From contig CM053146.1 of assembly GCA_028571685.1 (NCBI GenBank), forward strand, positions 108,413,431 through 108,477,430: 64,000 nucleotides of DNA, written 5' to 3'. Shown one piece after another: positions 9,911-21,577 of this stretch. Every line of letters starts with the position of its first letter. Position 1 is the first letter of the stretch. The DNA is from Heterohyrax brucei (Eukaryota; Chordata; Mammalia; Hyracoidea; Procaviidae). The notes beneath the pieces were generated by a model. It searched no databases, was not told the origin of the DNA, and saw only the letters and a list, made by a program, of their open reading frames with translations. The position numbers were made by a program, and so were the translations under genes.

Positions 9911-12133
9911 AGAGGATCAAACTCCTTCTACCTGATTCTTACAGGAGCCTATGACACAAAGACAGTCGAGACCACTGTTGTAAAAGATGGATTGATGTAG
10001 AACGCGCTTCACTTCATGAATGGGAGGGGCCGGCTCGGGGAAGCTATGATGATGAGATTTGGCTGGAGGTTGTAGAATTTTTGTCTAGATCTGAGAGAGA
10101 AATGTGTTAACAGAGAAAGAGTGAGAAAAAGCTGAGCTAAATATGTCACTTTTAATTTAGATGGAGTAACTCTCTAGAGGCATTCCATTTATGGAATGCT
10201 ACCAGAGAGAACTATTATATCATGTTAATGAGTAAACTAATTCTAAGTGAAGACCTGTGACTGAGGCTGTTGAATCAAACAGTGATTAGAAATTAGGCTC
10301 AGGTGGAAAGTGAAGCAATTTCAGACATGATAAGTACATCTCCAGGACAAAAAGCAATTTTAAGTTCAAAAATAATTCTAGTTTTCATAGCACGGAAAGT
10401 CACCAGAGTAGGGCATACAGATGACTCCTGGGATCTTCAAAGGTGACCGCAAGGGATTTCACTGATACAGCTATATGCAGTGAGGAAACAGCCATAGTTA
10501 CTTGTTTTCCTGGCTGTTCTATGGGAGTGAGTATAGTCTAACTTAGGATCAAGACTGGAAAAATGACAGAGGCTATAACTGAATATTACTAATAGACTAA
10601 GTATCAGTAATCATCCAGATGTGATGTTTTAAATAGGTATTTTCAAGTATTTGAGAGTGGCCTTAATGGTATTTCATAAGTTGTGTGATGAAATACGTTC
10701 AGATAAAATAACTACTGTTACTGGTTTGTAAACAAATAGTTTAAACTTTTACTAATAAATTATGTATTTTGAAAAACACAAGACCAGGTATGAATTAAAA
10801 TCTAACAAGTTTCCCAGTCTTCTCTTCCCAAAGCCCTTAGAATTAAAAAACATTTAAACTACTGACCCTCTTTCCAATTTAGTTCCTCTCCTCTGAGTCA
10901 CTGCCAAGTGAGAAGGTATTGTTCCAGCTTTACCACTTTACTGCTGATTTTGAAACAAGACCATAAGTCCTTTTTAATTTTAAGAGTGTTGAATCTTTTC
11001 TTTGGAATCACCTTTCCCAGCTATGTCTTGGTACGTAAATAGATGATAGACGGTGGCAGAGATAGAAGATGGTGGATGAATGGATGAAAATCTCGTGTCT
11101 TCTAGTGTCAAGTCAGATGCTAGGGCCTGGGTTGAGTACTCTAAGCAGGTACAGATTAACCAGGAAGCAAGGCATGAATGTGCTTAATTGTGTTTACTCA
11201 ATAATCTATAGCATACAGTTTCACGTGAGCTTTAATTTCACATCAAAGATTAATGACAAACAGGTGAAACTCTGTGCTACAGATCAGTAAGTGAGCACAA
11301 GTACGCCCACAATTACCTTGTTATTGGGTAATCTGCCCCTGGCGACGGGTAACTCAAGATCAATACCACGGTCCTCTTTATTAGATCAGGTAGCACTCAT
11401 AAACCTTTGCCAAAATCTTTTTCCTAAACTTATGTTCAGTTCTGAACTGTAAGGTCACTTTTTTTTGCATCTGAAATATACCATGTCTGCACTCGGAAGC
11501 CTCCTCCTTTGAACTCTGAATCCCTGGATGAGGGCGGAATTTCTCTTTCTGGTCCTAAAGTTTTCTCGTCTTAGTTCAGTCTTTTCTGCACATTATTTTA
11601 TCTTACCTTTGCCTATTACCTGGAGACTTTTGCCTTCTTTTTAGTCTCTATGTCTACTATTCGACTGGTCATTAATCATTTCAGATATTCAGACAATTAT
11701 TGAGCACTTACCTGTATGCTATATACCAGGCTGATCAGACACTGTCTAGTTCAGTTTGTCTAGAACCCCAAAGAATTATATTTGCTAATACCAGTGTTTC
11801 TTGAATGTATTTCCCCGTTTTTATTCAAACAGCAAATATTTATATCCTGAGGAAATATTGTACTGGATAGTACACTTTAGAAAAACCCATACTCTAAGCT
11901 AATATGCAAGCCTAATAAAATTTAAGTGTTATGTGTCCTTCAATGAAGAGAAAAAATATTTTACATAAAATGTCCTAAAATTTTCTTGATATAATATTGT
12001 TTGCTAAGCCACCTTCCCCAGTAAAACCATTAGTCTCTCTGCCTCCATTTGATGAGACTGACCCAGCTGTGTCTAAACAGCCTGTGTCTAAGTCATTGCT
12101 GGGGACATTACTTTAGGCAGATGAATTACAATA
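9911..12133. other. 2.2 kb with little recognisable repeat
   Basis: No gene is seen. A perfect 9 bp inverted repeat with a 2 nt spacer lies at 10180-10199. Positions 11690-11755 ('attattgagcactta') resemble the start of an old mammalian repeat. Open frames are short and have no recognisable domain. Confidence 0.4.
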
Positions 12134-12734
12134 TGTCTTAGTCATCTGGTACTAAGTCAGGCCAAGGCCCCTAGGGTCTCCATGAGTCGGCATCTGGTAC
12201 TACTCTAACAGAAATACCACAAGTGGATGGCTTTAACAAAGAAGTTTATTCTTCCAGAGTCCATTAGTCTAGAAGCCCAAATTCAAGATGTTGGCGTCAG
12301 GGAAGCACACTCTCTGTCGGCTCTGGTAAATGGTTCTGGTGTTACACCAGTCTTCCTTTCGTCAGAGAGCATTTCAGCACAGGAACCTCAGGTCTGAAGG
12401 ATGTGCTCTGCTCTTGGCACTGCTTTCTTAATGGTATGAGGTCCCCAACTCTGCTTGCTTCCCTTTCTTTTCATCTCTTGTAGGATAAAAGGTGGTACAA
12501 GACACTCTGTAGGGAAACTCCCTTTACATTGGAGCAGGGAGATGATGTTTGGAAGAGGGTTACATTCCCACCCTAATCCTCTTTGACTTAATCCAGTCTA
12601 TTAAGCACAGGCAGAGATTAGGATTTACAGAATAGGGAAATCACAAAATGGAGAACAATCACGAAATACTGGGAATTATGGCCCAGCCAAACTGCTACAT
12701 ACATTTGAGGGAGGACACAATTCAATCCATGACA
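12134..12734 (-). mobile_element. MaLR-like (MLT1-related) solo LTR, minus strand
   Basis: Same LTR family as 8124-8634 and 20882-21400: starts 'tgtcttagtcatc', contains 'aacagaaataccacaagtgg', ends 'caatccatgaca'. Flanking 5-mers 'caata' (12129-12133) and 'caaga' (12735-12739) fit a decayed target duplication. A 37 bp foreign piece sits inside it at 12154-12190. Confidence 0.75.
12154..12190 (+). mobile_element. 37 bp micro-insertion with perfect 11 bp duplication
   Basis: 'catctggtact' occurs at 12143-12153 and 12191-12201. The 37 bp between contains 'ccctagggtctccatgagtc', similar to the 3' region of AfroSINE/RTE. The interrupted LTR reads through when the insert and one duplicate are removed. 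It looks like a drastically 5'-truncated retroposition. Confidence 0.6.
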
Positions 12735-13199
12735 CAAGACAATGCTGAATGTTCTAAAAACACATCTGTGACACAGATGTTGGCTTCTAGACTTACAACT
12801 AGCTTCGGTAAGCCCCAAAATGTAAAGAACAAAGAGTGACCCAGAATGAGGTACATACATTACACTCCAAAAGAATCTCTTGACTTTTACAACACATAAA
12901 AACAGAAACCTGTGGAAAATGTGTGGGAATGGCTATTAAGGGTGTGGGATGACAGTGCAAGGAGCATAAAGATAGATCAGTCTCAGATCACTAAAGCATA
13001 GATTACTCAGTGGCCTATGCTAAATCAAGCTGAGGTACCAGATACGCCTTGGTATGCTGTAGAATAAGGTATTGAAAGATTTAGGGAAACTGGCATGTTG
13101 GAGTGGATTTATCAGGTTAGACACAGACCCATACATGCAGTACTCAGAGAATATACTTTTGACTTCAACAGTGTCATTTCTGAATAAAGGAAGTTTTAA
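12735..13199. other. Unassigned sequence
   Basis: No gene or repeat is recognised apart from fading similarity to LINE-1 near the right edge. Confidence 0.35.
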
Positions 13200-13557
13200 T
13201 TCTGTCCCAGTTTGAAGAACTTTTATTTGCTTTTCTTGTCTTATTGCATTATCTAGGACTTCCAGTATGCTGTTAATAATGTAGGTGAGATGTATCTCCT
13301 TCCCTTGCTCCTAATTTTAGTAAAGAAAGTCTCTAGATTCTCACCATTAAGTGTAATATTACCTGTGTTTTTCTATAGATTTTTAGCAAGTGAATATTCT
13401 TCATTCTTTGTTTTCCAAGAAAGTTTTCTTTTTTAATCAAGAATGAGTATTGGATTTTGTCAAACCCTTCCTTTGCATCAATTGATATAATCATATGGCT
13501 TTTATGCTTTAGTTTGTTGACCAGTGGATTACTTTGATTTTTGCATATTGAACCTAA
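13200..13557 (-). mobile_element. LINE-1 ORF2 fragment, minus strand, left piece
   Basis: Minus-strand translation of about 13430-13500 contains IISIDAKEGFDKIQYSF, the LINE-1 reverse transcriptase motif A region (consensus SIDAEKAFDKIQ), so the first catalytic Asp of the palm is still visible. The copy is diverged. It is interrupted by an AfroSINE. Confidence 0.75.
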
Positions 13558-13713
13558 CAAAAAAACTAAACTTGTTGTCACCAAATCAATTTTGATGCAT
13601 AGTGACCTTACAGAACTGCCCCACAGAGTTTCCAAGGAGCATCTGGTAGATTTGAACTGCTGACCTTTTGGTTAGCAGTGATAGCTCTTAATTACTATGC
13701 CACTGGGTTTTCC
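13558..13713 (-). mobile_element. AfroSINE inside LINE-1
   Basis: Minus-strand copy with 'ttccaaggagcatctggtag', 'gaccttttggttagcag' and the end 'actgggttttcc'. The LINE-1 reading resumes on the right side with 'ccagtcttgcatatctgg', so the SINE is younger than the LINE-1. Confidence 0.9.
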
Positions 13714-13870
13714 TAGATTGTACCAGTCTTGCATATCTGGAATAAATTCCACATAGTTAATTTGTACATGCAGCTATATTTATGAGAAATATTGGTACAT
13801 AGTTTTCCTTTGTGATAATAACTTCATTGGATTTTAATGTTAGAATAATGTTGATATCAAATAATGGATG
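13714..13870 (-). mobile_element. LINE-1 ORF2 fragment, right piece
   Basis: Continues the interrupted ORF2 complement: 'gtcttgcatatctggaataa' and 'agaaatattggtacatagtt' correspond to the region just upstream of motif A. Confidence 0.65.
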
Positions 13871-13962
13871 GTGGAATAATGCAGTTCTAAATTCCAGTTA
13901 CAACCATAAGACCAGTTGCAGCAATAAGACTGTGATCATTATGCATATTTCTCCCTTGTACT

Positions 13963-14019
13963 ACCCTGGCCCCTAGGGTCGCCATGAGTCGGATCCGACT
14001 CGACGGCACTTGGCTTATG
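13963..14019 (+). mobile_element. Short SINE/RTE 3' fragment
   Basis: Contains 'ccctagggtcgccatgagtc' followed by 'ggatccgactcgacggcact', very close to the 3' region shared by AfroSINE and the RTE LINE. No head is present. The CpGs here are less decayed than in neighbouring copies. Confidence 0.6.
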
Positions 14020-14193
14020 TGTACATTGAATATTTTTGTTCTCTTTACTTATGAAATATAAGATAAACAAGACTAGTACATTTTCAGTTGTACACTTGGT
14101 AGGCACAAGTTTGACTTTATAATTGCATTTCTTCAGAGATTATGTATGGTTTAAGGAGATATGTACAGGTACCAGGTTGACAAGGAGCAGACT

Positions 14194-14960
14194 GTAATGA
14201 TTAAGGGTGTGTCAATTTGGCTGGACCACTATTCTCAATGGTTTGGCATTTATGACATAGTTCAGCTGTCATATAATGTGATTGTCTCCATGATGAGACC
14301 TGGTATAACGTGGCCACCTCTGTGATAGGATCTGCTGTGAGTAGTCAACCAGCTGAAAGGGAGTTTTAGGGATATGGCCTGCATCCAATATACATATACT
14401 TTCTGGCAAGACTCATGGACTTTTGCTTGCTCTGGATCCTGCAGCTGGCTCCTGTTCATTTGACCTTCAGTTCTTGGGACTTCAGCTAGCAGCTTATCTG
14501 CCAGTCTTGGGATTCGTCAGCCCCAGCAATCTGTGAACCAGCAGCCTGCCAGCTTACTTGGCTACTTCAGCCTGTGAGGAGTCCCAACAGCACAATAGTT
14601 AAAAGCCATGGCTGCTAACCAAAAGGTCTGCAGTTCAAATCCAGCAGCTGCTCCTTGGAAACTCTATGGGGTAGTTCTGCTCTGTCTTATAGGATCTTTG
14701 TGAGTTGGAATTGACCCAGCAGCCTTTGGTTTTGGCAGCCTGTGAGCTGGAGGCCTGTCATCTGACCTGCTGATACTGAGTTTGCCAGCCCTTGGAGCTT
14801 TGTGAGTCAGGAGAAGCTTCCAGTCACACTCACAAACTTGGAATGTCTCAGCCGCTACAACCACGTGAGCCATTTCCTTGATATAAATCTCTCTCTCTTC
14901 ATATATACATGTATAGATACTTCACTGGTTTTGCCTCTCTAGAGAACTCAGCCTAAGACA
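14194..14960 (+). mobile_element. MLT2-like (ERVL class) solo LTR with AfroSINE inside
   Basis: Starts near 'gtgtgtcaatttggctgg' and ends 'gagaactcagcctaagaca', with the tail block 'gatataaatctctctctc'. No internal region is seen on either side. An AfroSINE (14579-14735) interrupts it. It is old and non-coding. Confidence 0.7.
14579..14735 (+). mobile_element. AfroSINE with perfect 11 bp duplication
   Basis: Plus-strand AfroSINE: head 'gctgctaaccaaaaggtctg', RNA polymerase III B-box-like 'cagttcaaatcc', then 'gctccttggaaactctatgg'. The target duplication 'cagcctgtgag' at 14568-14578 and 14736-14746 is perfect, suggesting a relatively young insertion. Confidence 0.95.
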
Positions 14961-16699
14961 ACAGTTCATACATAAAACCAAGCTCATGAGAAGTTCAAAG
15001 GATGCCATAGATCTTTATTTTTATGGCTGCTATTGGGTGGTTACATGAAGTTGCCTGCAATATTTTTAAATTCAGAGCTTGTGGACTTGCGCGATTTCTG
15101 TTGGCAATTTCATGTGGGTAAAACATATAAGCCCTATGAGAAAGATTTATCTTTCAATCAAGGAATTTACTGAAAAAATAGCTATTAAAATAACACATAA
15201 TATTTATATGCTATAGAAGAAAAAGGACAACCTAACAGCAAAAACATTCTCTTATGTTTTAAAAATTAGCTTATTATCCTGATAAAATAAATCTTATCAT
15301 TGTCTTGCTATTTCCCTAGTAGAATGCTGAGTCCAGTGGTATCATCTTCTAGAGTTTAGGGCTTTAATACCAAAAAGAATGTTCTTCTTTCCTTGTATTT
15401 ATGACAAAATAGCATTTTGACAAAAGGATTTGATTATGAAACCAAAGGAGGGAGAATAGAGAGGGGAGAAAAACCTCACCCAGAATGCCAGGATTCAGGA
15501 GTATATTCTAGTGACCTAAATCTGTTTATCTATGGAGACGTGGCTTCTACAGTTTGGCAGATAGCTGCAAAGTAATTACACAAATTGCATCAAGTCATTT
15601 CACTCAGACGAATTCGAAAGTTAGTACTAAAATATAATGCCTGATTTGATCACAAATCTGTGATTTTTTAGATTTTCAGAAAATAATCCTTCCATTTTGC
15701 ACGTCTTACAGTAAGATCCATTGACAAATCCAGCTCTTCTAGCCATTTAGAGGAATGTTATCATTAAGTTCTTTGTTTTTATCTATTTTTGAATTAGATC
15801 TAAAATCATAACGTGCAGGGCTTGTTATTCTCTCGAAGCTTCTCCACTACAATAAAATGATGTCCTGGAAAGTTATTTGCCGTATTCCACATCTTCAAAG
15901 ACCCGTTCCCCTTTATTTCTCTGCTACAAAGTGCCCTTAGAATTTTTCATTATAGCTGTATGAATTAATGCCAGTTGTTACTCCAGGAAAGATCAAACTG
16001 AAAACATCCACAGACGCCCAAGTAGCAGGAATCACGCAGGGAGAGAAGCGCCCTTCAGTGTCTGGTGAACCATGTTCCCTGTCTGGAAAAATACAAAAAT
16101 TATTGTAGCAAACCCAAATGAGCCTCCATGGTACAAAGAAACTGCAAAACTAAATACAAGGAGAGTAACCAACAAATTTAAAAATATATTATCAATAACG
16201 ATGGGTGAATATGGCAGCATTTGAGATAAAATTGCATTTTTCAACTATTTTTCAAATGTTTCCCATTTGGCAAAGCCCCAAATGGGCTTTGCCAAGCACA
16301 TTTTCTTCCTAATTTTTAAGTATGTATGTATTTCAAGGAAAATTTAATCCATATGTTCCCCTCTCATTTACACAATTTATCAAAATGTTGCTTTGAATGA
16401 GCCATTTAATGTCTAAGAAAACTGAAAAGCCCTTCTCCTCCCCCAATAAAAATTTTTAAGCTTTTTTCCTTCCTGAATTTAATATGTGTTTAGTTCTACT
16501 TAGAAAGCTAATTGAAAAATATTCAATTCTGTTTTAATATTCAGAACTGAACAAAGTCTGATAAAATTCAAAAGAACAGAAGAGGATAAATTCCATTACA
16601 GCACTACATTTTCAAGTTTCTAAGGTGTTCTTTCGTTCACATGGTTCCTATAAACAAACAGTGGGGAGCCAAAAGATATCTTAGAAATGATGAGTTTCT
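14961..16699. other. Low-repeat 1.7 kb
   Basis: No gene or repeat family is recognised. AT-rich, with a perfect 12 bp inverted repeat at 16267-16295. A 50-codon open frame at 16072-16221 shows no known domain. Confidence 0.4.
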
Positions 16700-16795
16700 T
16701 CTCTTTAAAAACTAGGTAATCCGGTCCCAGAGAAGTGGAAGGATCTGTCAACATCACAAAACTAATTAGTGGTAGAGCCAAGATATCTGTCTTCT
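16700..16795 (-). mobile_element. MIR fragment, minus strand
   Basis: 'cccagagaagtggaaggatc', then 'cacaaaactaattagtggta' and 'gagcca' follow the order of a complemented MIR core. Confidence 0.6.
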
Positions 16796-16864
16796 AGTTA
16801 GAAGGACTTCTTTGGTTTTTCTAATTTTAATTAAGATTTTTTTCTATAATATATACTACATCTC

Positions 16865-16990
16865 AGTTTCGCTACCTTTAAATTGTGAGTAAAAACAGGA
16901 CCTACTTCGTAAGGATTAATGAAATAGTCCATGTAAAGTCGTTAGGTCAGTGTTTGCATATAAGAACTCAGTAAAAATAATTGTAGCTAC
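16865..16990 (+). mobile_element. MIR 3' fragment
   Basis: 'gctacctttaaattgtgag', 'aggattaatgaaatagtcc' and a late 'agaactcagtaaaaata' fit a diverged MIR 3' half. Confidence 0.5.
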
Positions 16991-17102
16991 TGTATAAAGC
17001 CTTATTTTTTATCCAAATAGAAAAACAGGCTGAATTCTTAGGACTCATGGCAAACAAAAGGGAAATACAGGCAAATTATGTAGGACTAAAAAGGGACCAG
17101 AA

Positions 17103-17271
17103 GGAAACCCTTGTGGCATAGTGGTGAAGTGTTATGGCTGTGAACCAAGAGGTCAGCAGTTCAAATCCACCAGGCGCTCCTTGGAAACTCTATGAAGCAG
17201 TTCTACTCTAACCTACAGGGTCACAATGAGTCAGACCTGACTTGATGGCAGTGGGTTGGGTTGGGTTTTTT
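17103..17271 (+). mobile_element. AfroSINE copy
   Basis: Plus-strand, full length: 'ggaaacccttgtggcatagt' head, 'cagttcaaatccaccaggcg' with the B box, and the tail 'ggttgggttgggtttttt'. Confidence 0.92.
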
Positions 17272-17884
17272 GTATGTATTCAAAAAGAAAAGCAAACGCT
17301 CATAATTGATGCCACTATTACATGTCTACAGCACTGGCACAAATCGCATTTGAAGGCTGTAATACTACCTTGTATCTTGACATCCAGCTGTCAAAAACAG
17401 TGTGTTGGGACAGCTTTTGGAATTCAGTGCTAAATACAAGTCTTCCCAGAACTCTTGGTTTGAAAAGTGACCACTTTCACCGTGACCTTGGAGATATGAT
17501 AGCTGCAGACCTCAAGTGACACAAATTTCTCAGTTGCTTTTTCCTAGTGAAGTTTTGCCCTTCTGACTCTGTTTTGATTAGTCAGGCCAGCTGGTAAATG
17601 GAATGTGAAATGTACTTGACTTCACAGTGTCAGGACCATGGTTGCAGTCTCGATTGTGCCCTTAGTGTCACTCTAAATGTGACATTTTATCTGATGACAG
17701 GTCTGGACTATCAGTACCATTCCAAAATTTTATGGGCCTATAATAGTACAATTCAAAAACCATGAGATTGGTTTTACCAGACACCAGTACTTTATTTTTA
17801 GAACTGATATTACAGTACCTTTCTTTAAAAGCCACAAACATTGACTACAAAGCGATCAAGAAAATGGAGAGGAATGTAGCGAGT
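17272..17884. other. Unassigned sequence
   Basis: No gene or repeat is recognised. Overlapping short open frames at 17242-17519 partly cover the SINE tail and show no domain. Confidence 0.35.
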
Positions 17885-18095
17885 AAAAGATGTTTCAGAG
17901 TTGGACCTGGATTCAAATTTCGGCTTTTCCAGTTCACCAGTGGTACAATATTGGGCAAGTTACTTAACTTGTCTGAATCTCAGTTTATCTTGTCATGAAA
18001 TGTGGCTCATTTTACCTATTTCATCGGATTATTCAAAGACTAAATGAGAGCACATAAGTCAAGTTCCTGCTCAATAATGGTTGCTCAGTAGTAGA
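17885..18095 (+). mobile_element. MIR copy
   Basis: Well-ordered MIR: 'gttggacctggattcaaat', 'gggcaagttacttaacttg', 'tctgaatctcagtttatct' and 'ctaaatgagagcacataag'. Confidence 0.75.
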
Positions 18096-20860
18096 GAGCT
18101 ACTCATATAGTTGCAGAGAAGGGGAATAATCTGTTCATGCTTCAGAAAAAAGCTTTTACTCTACAAGAGAGTGTTGGTGCATATAATATAAGGCTCCCCA
18201 AACCTAAGAGACTGTGCTCATTTTTTGCCATGTGCTAAAACATTATCAGTAAAGGCTAGAGGAAGCAATGTAACAACGTTTGTTGAGTGACTTGTAGAAG
18301 TTATCCCACTCCAGTCAAGACGCTTGCTGAATACTTTCACAATCATTACATTCAAATTATATAATGCATTTGAGCATTTTATTCACAGTCCCGGATATTT
18401 TAGGCCTAATGGGGACAAATAAATAAATGAAGTGTTTTCATATTTACATAACACAGAATATCATTTTTTCAAGTTTGCACCTGATTGGCGCATTTTATAA
18501 ATGTGAGGTGGTCCATAAGAAATTGCCCAAAAAGGCCAGTTCATAGGTTGACACAGCAAGAGTAAAGAAATACCCTTGAACCGAGTCTTCAGAGACAGAA
18601 ATGTGCCCCATAACAAATGAAGCATTAATGGTGCAGCCTGGGTAGTATCTTGAAGGTTGGCTGAGGGCTTTCTTAGAAGGAAGGTGTCACTAGACTTTTG
18701 CAAAAGGTAGGCAGAAGACGGGTCTGCTTACTAACACCTACCTTCAGAGATATGAGCCAAGACAGAGACTCTGCATGTGAACTTCTAGTTAACAGAAGAA
18801 GTCAGAAACCAGGAGAGCAGCACTTAGTATGCCAGTTTTGTGACTTCCTCTCAGTGGTTATTTCTGTGGCTCCAGTTGGCATCCTATGATGATTATCAAT
18901 AAAATCTTTAAAATCATCTTTAAAATGAATGTGCTTCTTACATTCTAGAGCAGTGGTGGTAAGCTGCTTTGCACTCTGCAGTTAGGCTTGAATGTGAAGA
19001 GAAAAACTGCAAAGGCTAGAAGGAAACAAGCTGAGTTCCCAGAGGACTGGTGAGAAAAGGAGGGGGAGGGGAATCAGGTTTGGGGCAGAGAAGGAATTCT
19101 GGGAACCTTAGGTATGGTGTAGCATCAAGCAAGAAAGCTCTCTCAGTTACTAATAACTCAATCCTTTGTTTTCCTTTTCCAGACTAACAATCTATTTTAA
19201 AAATCTGTATTCTAATACATAATAATTCTTTCTTACAACTTCTTCACAGTGCTTTCTGAAAGAATTTATTTTCTGGGTTTGGGGAATGCTGAGAGATCCT
19301 GTTCCCTTGGAAATAAATTCAACCTGATTGCTTAACCAAACTTCCTGAATGGCCAATATATGAATTTATCTTCAAGTGAACAATGAACAGAGCATTGTCT
19401 TATGAAATGTCATCATTTCCTGCCTTTAGGAAGGGATGGAGCTTAACAAACTTAGAGTATTTTAGATAGGTCTTTGGTTGAAATTTGGAAATCAAAGTAA
19501 AAGAGAAGGAAAATAAATAAAAACAAAGCTTGCGAGCACTGAGCAGTAAGCGGTTTGGAGAAAGAGCCAATTCTCTAAGGACCCCATCTCCCCATGGTCA
19601 CTCCCATTTCTTCAAGGGCCTTTCCACTTCTCTTCATTTCAGTTTTGAGGTAAGAATACTGGAACTGATCACTTTTCAGCCTCAGTAAGTCCTTGCTAAT
19701 TATTTTAACATTTCAGATTCAGGAAACCCAAACCCAGTGTTTGTTAAGTGCTCTTTGCCTTGATTTGTCTGCCCTCTTATATTTCAAGGAAAGTTGGGTC
19801 CGTGTGTTTCTGATTCATTTTTACTTAACTCATCAAGGCATTGTTTTACAAAGGCCATTTGATGTCCAAAGATTTTGCTGAATCTTTGTTCGTTAAGCCA
19901 TAAAATCAGAGAAGCAATATTTTGAGTTTTAACAAAAGAGCAGAATCAGGAGATCCAGGAACTATCCTGACCTCTTTCCCTGACTTGCTTTCATAAAGTA
20001 GCAAGTCATTTTTCTACATTCCAATGATAATACCTTACACAAGATTTGAAGAGTTTTATCATGAAATATCACTTTGGAGAGTCTTTCTTCAGTTTAAGGC
20101 ACACTATAAGTCAATACCAAAATAGTTCTTGAGTTGGAAGGATGGGTTTTTGCATGGTTTTGAGATTGTTAGAGTAGTTCTACTAGGCAAATACTACCAC
20201 TCAAAATCCAAATTTCAAGTGGTGGTTAGATATGAAATATGTTTCCAACTAAAGGGTAATCTTCACCCTGAGAAAGTACTGTGTTCCCTACTGATTTCCT
20301 TTTTGAGCCAACGATCATACACCAATATGTTTAACAATTTGTGGAGAGACAATAGGTGCAGATTTGCCACAGACAGGCCCTTCTGTTTGGGGCTCCAGTG
20401 CAGAGATTGTCCTAATAATTTATTTTGAAACACTAAATCCTGGAAATCAAAGATCCTCTACACAGATTAGCAACACATTTAGCAGGTATCAGTGATTAAA
20501 TTAATTCTATAGAAAAAATTTTTTTTAAATTCATTCAATTCAGTTTTTCACTGAGTGTATTACTTAGCTATCACTGGCTGGCGTCTGGGATTTCAGGTTG
20601 CTACCCTGATAATTTACTAAGTCTCCGCAAGGCATAACAGGATTTGAGAATCAATTTTGACTGGAATCAGGTGAATAAAGTGACTTATAAATCAAAATGA
20701 TGAGGAAGTTGCAAATAATAAGTTCAGGCAAACTACGAGAATTTGTATCTGTGGCTTTCTGCATCAGTAAGACACCTGGAAGTCAAGAGTATGGCCACAC
20801 CTAATTGAGACCACTGAAACCAACTTCTCCCCCAAACCACCTATTTCCTAAAGTTAAAAA
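18096..20860. other. Low-repeat 2.8 kb
   Basis: No gene is recognised. A 99-codon frame at 20129-20428 and an 80-codon minus frame at 18461-18703 show no domain, motif or splice context. No clear repeat family is seen. Confidence 0.4.
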
Positions 20861-20881
20861 ACTATCTATCTACTTTCTTAC

Positions 20882-21400
20882 TGTTTTAGTCACCTTGGAC
20901 TTCTCTGACAGAAATACCACAGAGTGGATGGCTTTAACAAAGGAAGGTTTATTCTTACATTGTCCGGTAAGCTACAAGTCCATATTCAGGGTGCCTGCTC
21001 CAGCAGAAGGCTTTCCCTTTGTCGGCTCTGAAGGAAAGTCCAGTATTGCATCAGCCTTTGTCCAGGGAGCATCTTGGCACAGCAACCTCAGGTCTGAAGG
21101 ACACACTCTTCTCCCGATGATGCTTTCTTGATGGTGTGAGGTTCCCAACTCTCTGCCTGCTTCCCTTTCCTTTTATCTCTGCTGAAAGGATTAAGGGTGA
21201 GGCAAACCATACTCCAGGGAAACTCCCTTTACAGTGGAGCAGGGAGGTGATGCTATGAAGGGATTTACAGCCCCACCCTAATCCTTTAACGTACAGCATA
21301 GGAAAACCACAACACAGAGGACAGTCACAAGATACCGGGAATCATGGCCCAGCCACACGGCTACACATATTTTGGGGGGCACACAATTCAATCCATGACA
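20882..21400 (-). mobile_element. MaLR-like (MLT1-related) solo LTR, minus strand
   Basis: Starts 'tgttttagtcacc', contains 'cagaaataccacagagtgga', ends 'caatccatgaca'. No internal region. It is inserted in a tetranucleotide repeat. Confidence 0.75.
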
Positions 21401-21418
21401 ACTACCTATCTATCTACT

Positions 21419-21577
21419 GAAATGAACCTACTGCTGTAGAGTTGATTCTGACTCATGACTCATAGCAACCCTATAGGACAGAGTAAAACTGCCCCATTGA
21501 GTTTCCAAAGAATACCTGATAGATTCAAACTGCCAATCTTCTGGGTAGCACTTAACCACTACGTCACCAGGGCTTCC
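21419..21577 (-). mobile_element. AfroSINE with 15 bp imperfect duplication
   Basis: Minus-strand copy with 'gcaaccctataggacagagt' and a shortened complemented head. Flanks 'acctatctatctact' (21404-21418) and 'acctaactgtctact' (21578-21592) match at 13 of 15 positions, although the repeat context weakens this duplication as evidence. Confidence 0.88.

Noticed and set aside
14590-14660. tRNA-like sequence in AfroSINE heads as possible tRNA genes
   Set aside because: All such heads sit in SINE copies and lack a proper cloverleaf; they are retroposon promoters.
16072-16221. 50-codon frame with a hydrophilic, protein-like composition
   Set aside because: Too short, no homologous family recognised and no splice sites convincingly placed at its edges.
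20129-20428. 99-codon plus-strand frame in low-repeat DNA
   Set aside because: No domain, motif, splice context or codon pattern supports coding; the length is not surprising for 64 kb.
20805-21131. 108-codon plus-strand frame
   Set aside because: Most of it lies in a minus-strand MaLR-like LTR; no known domain.
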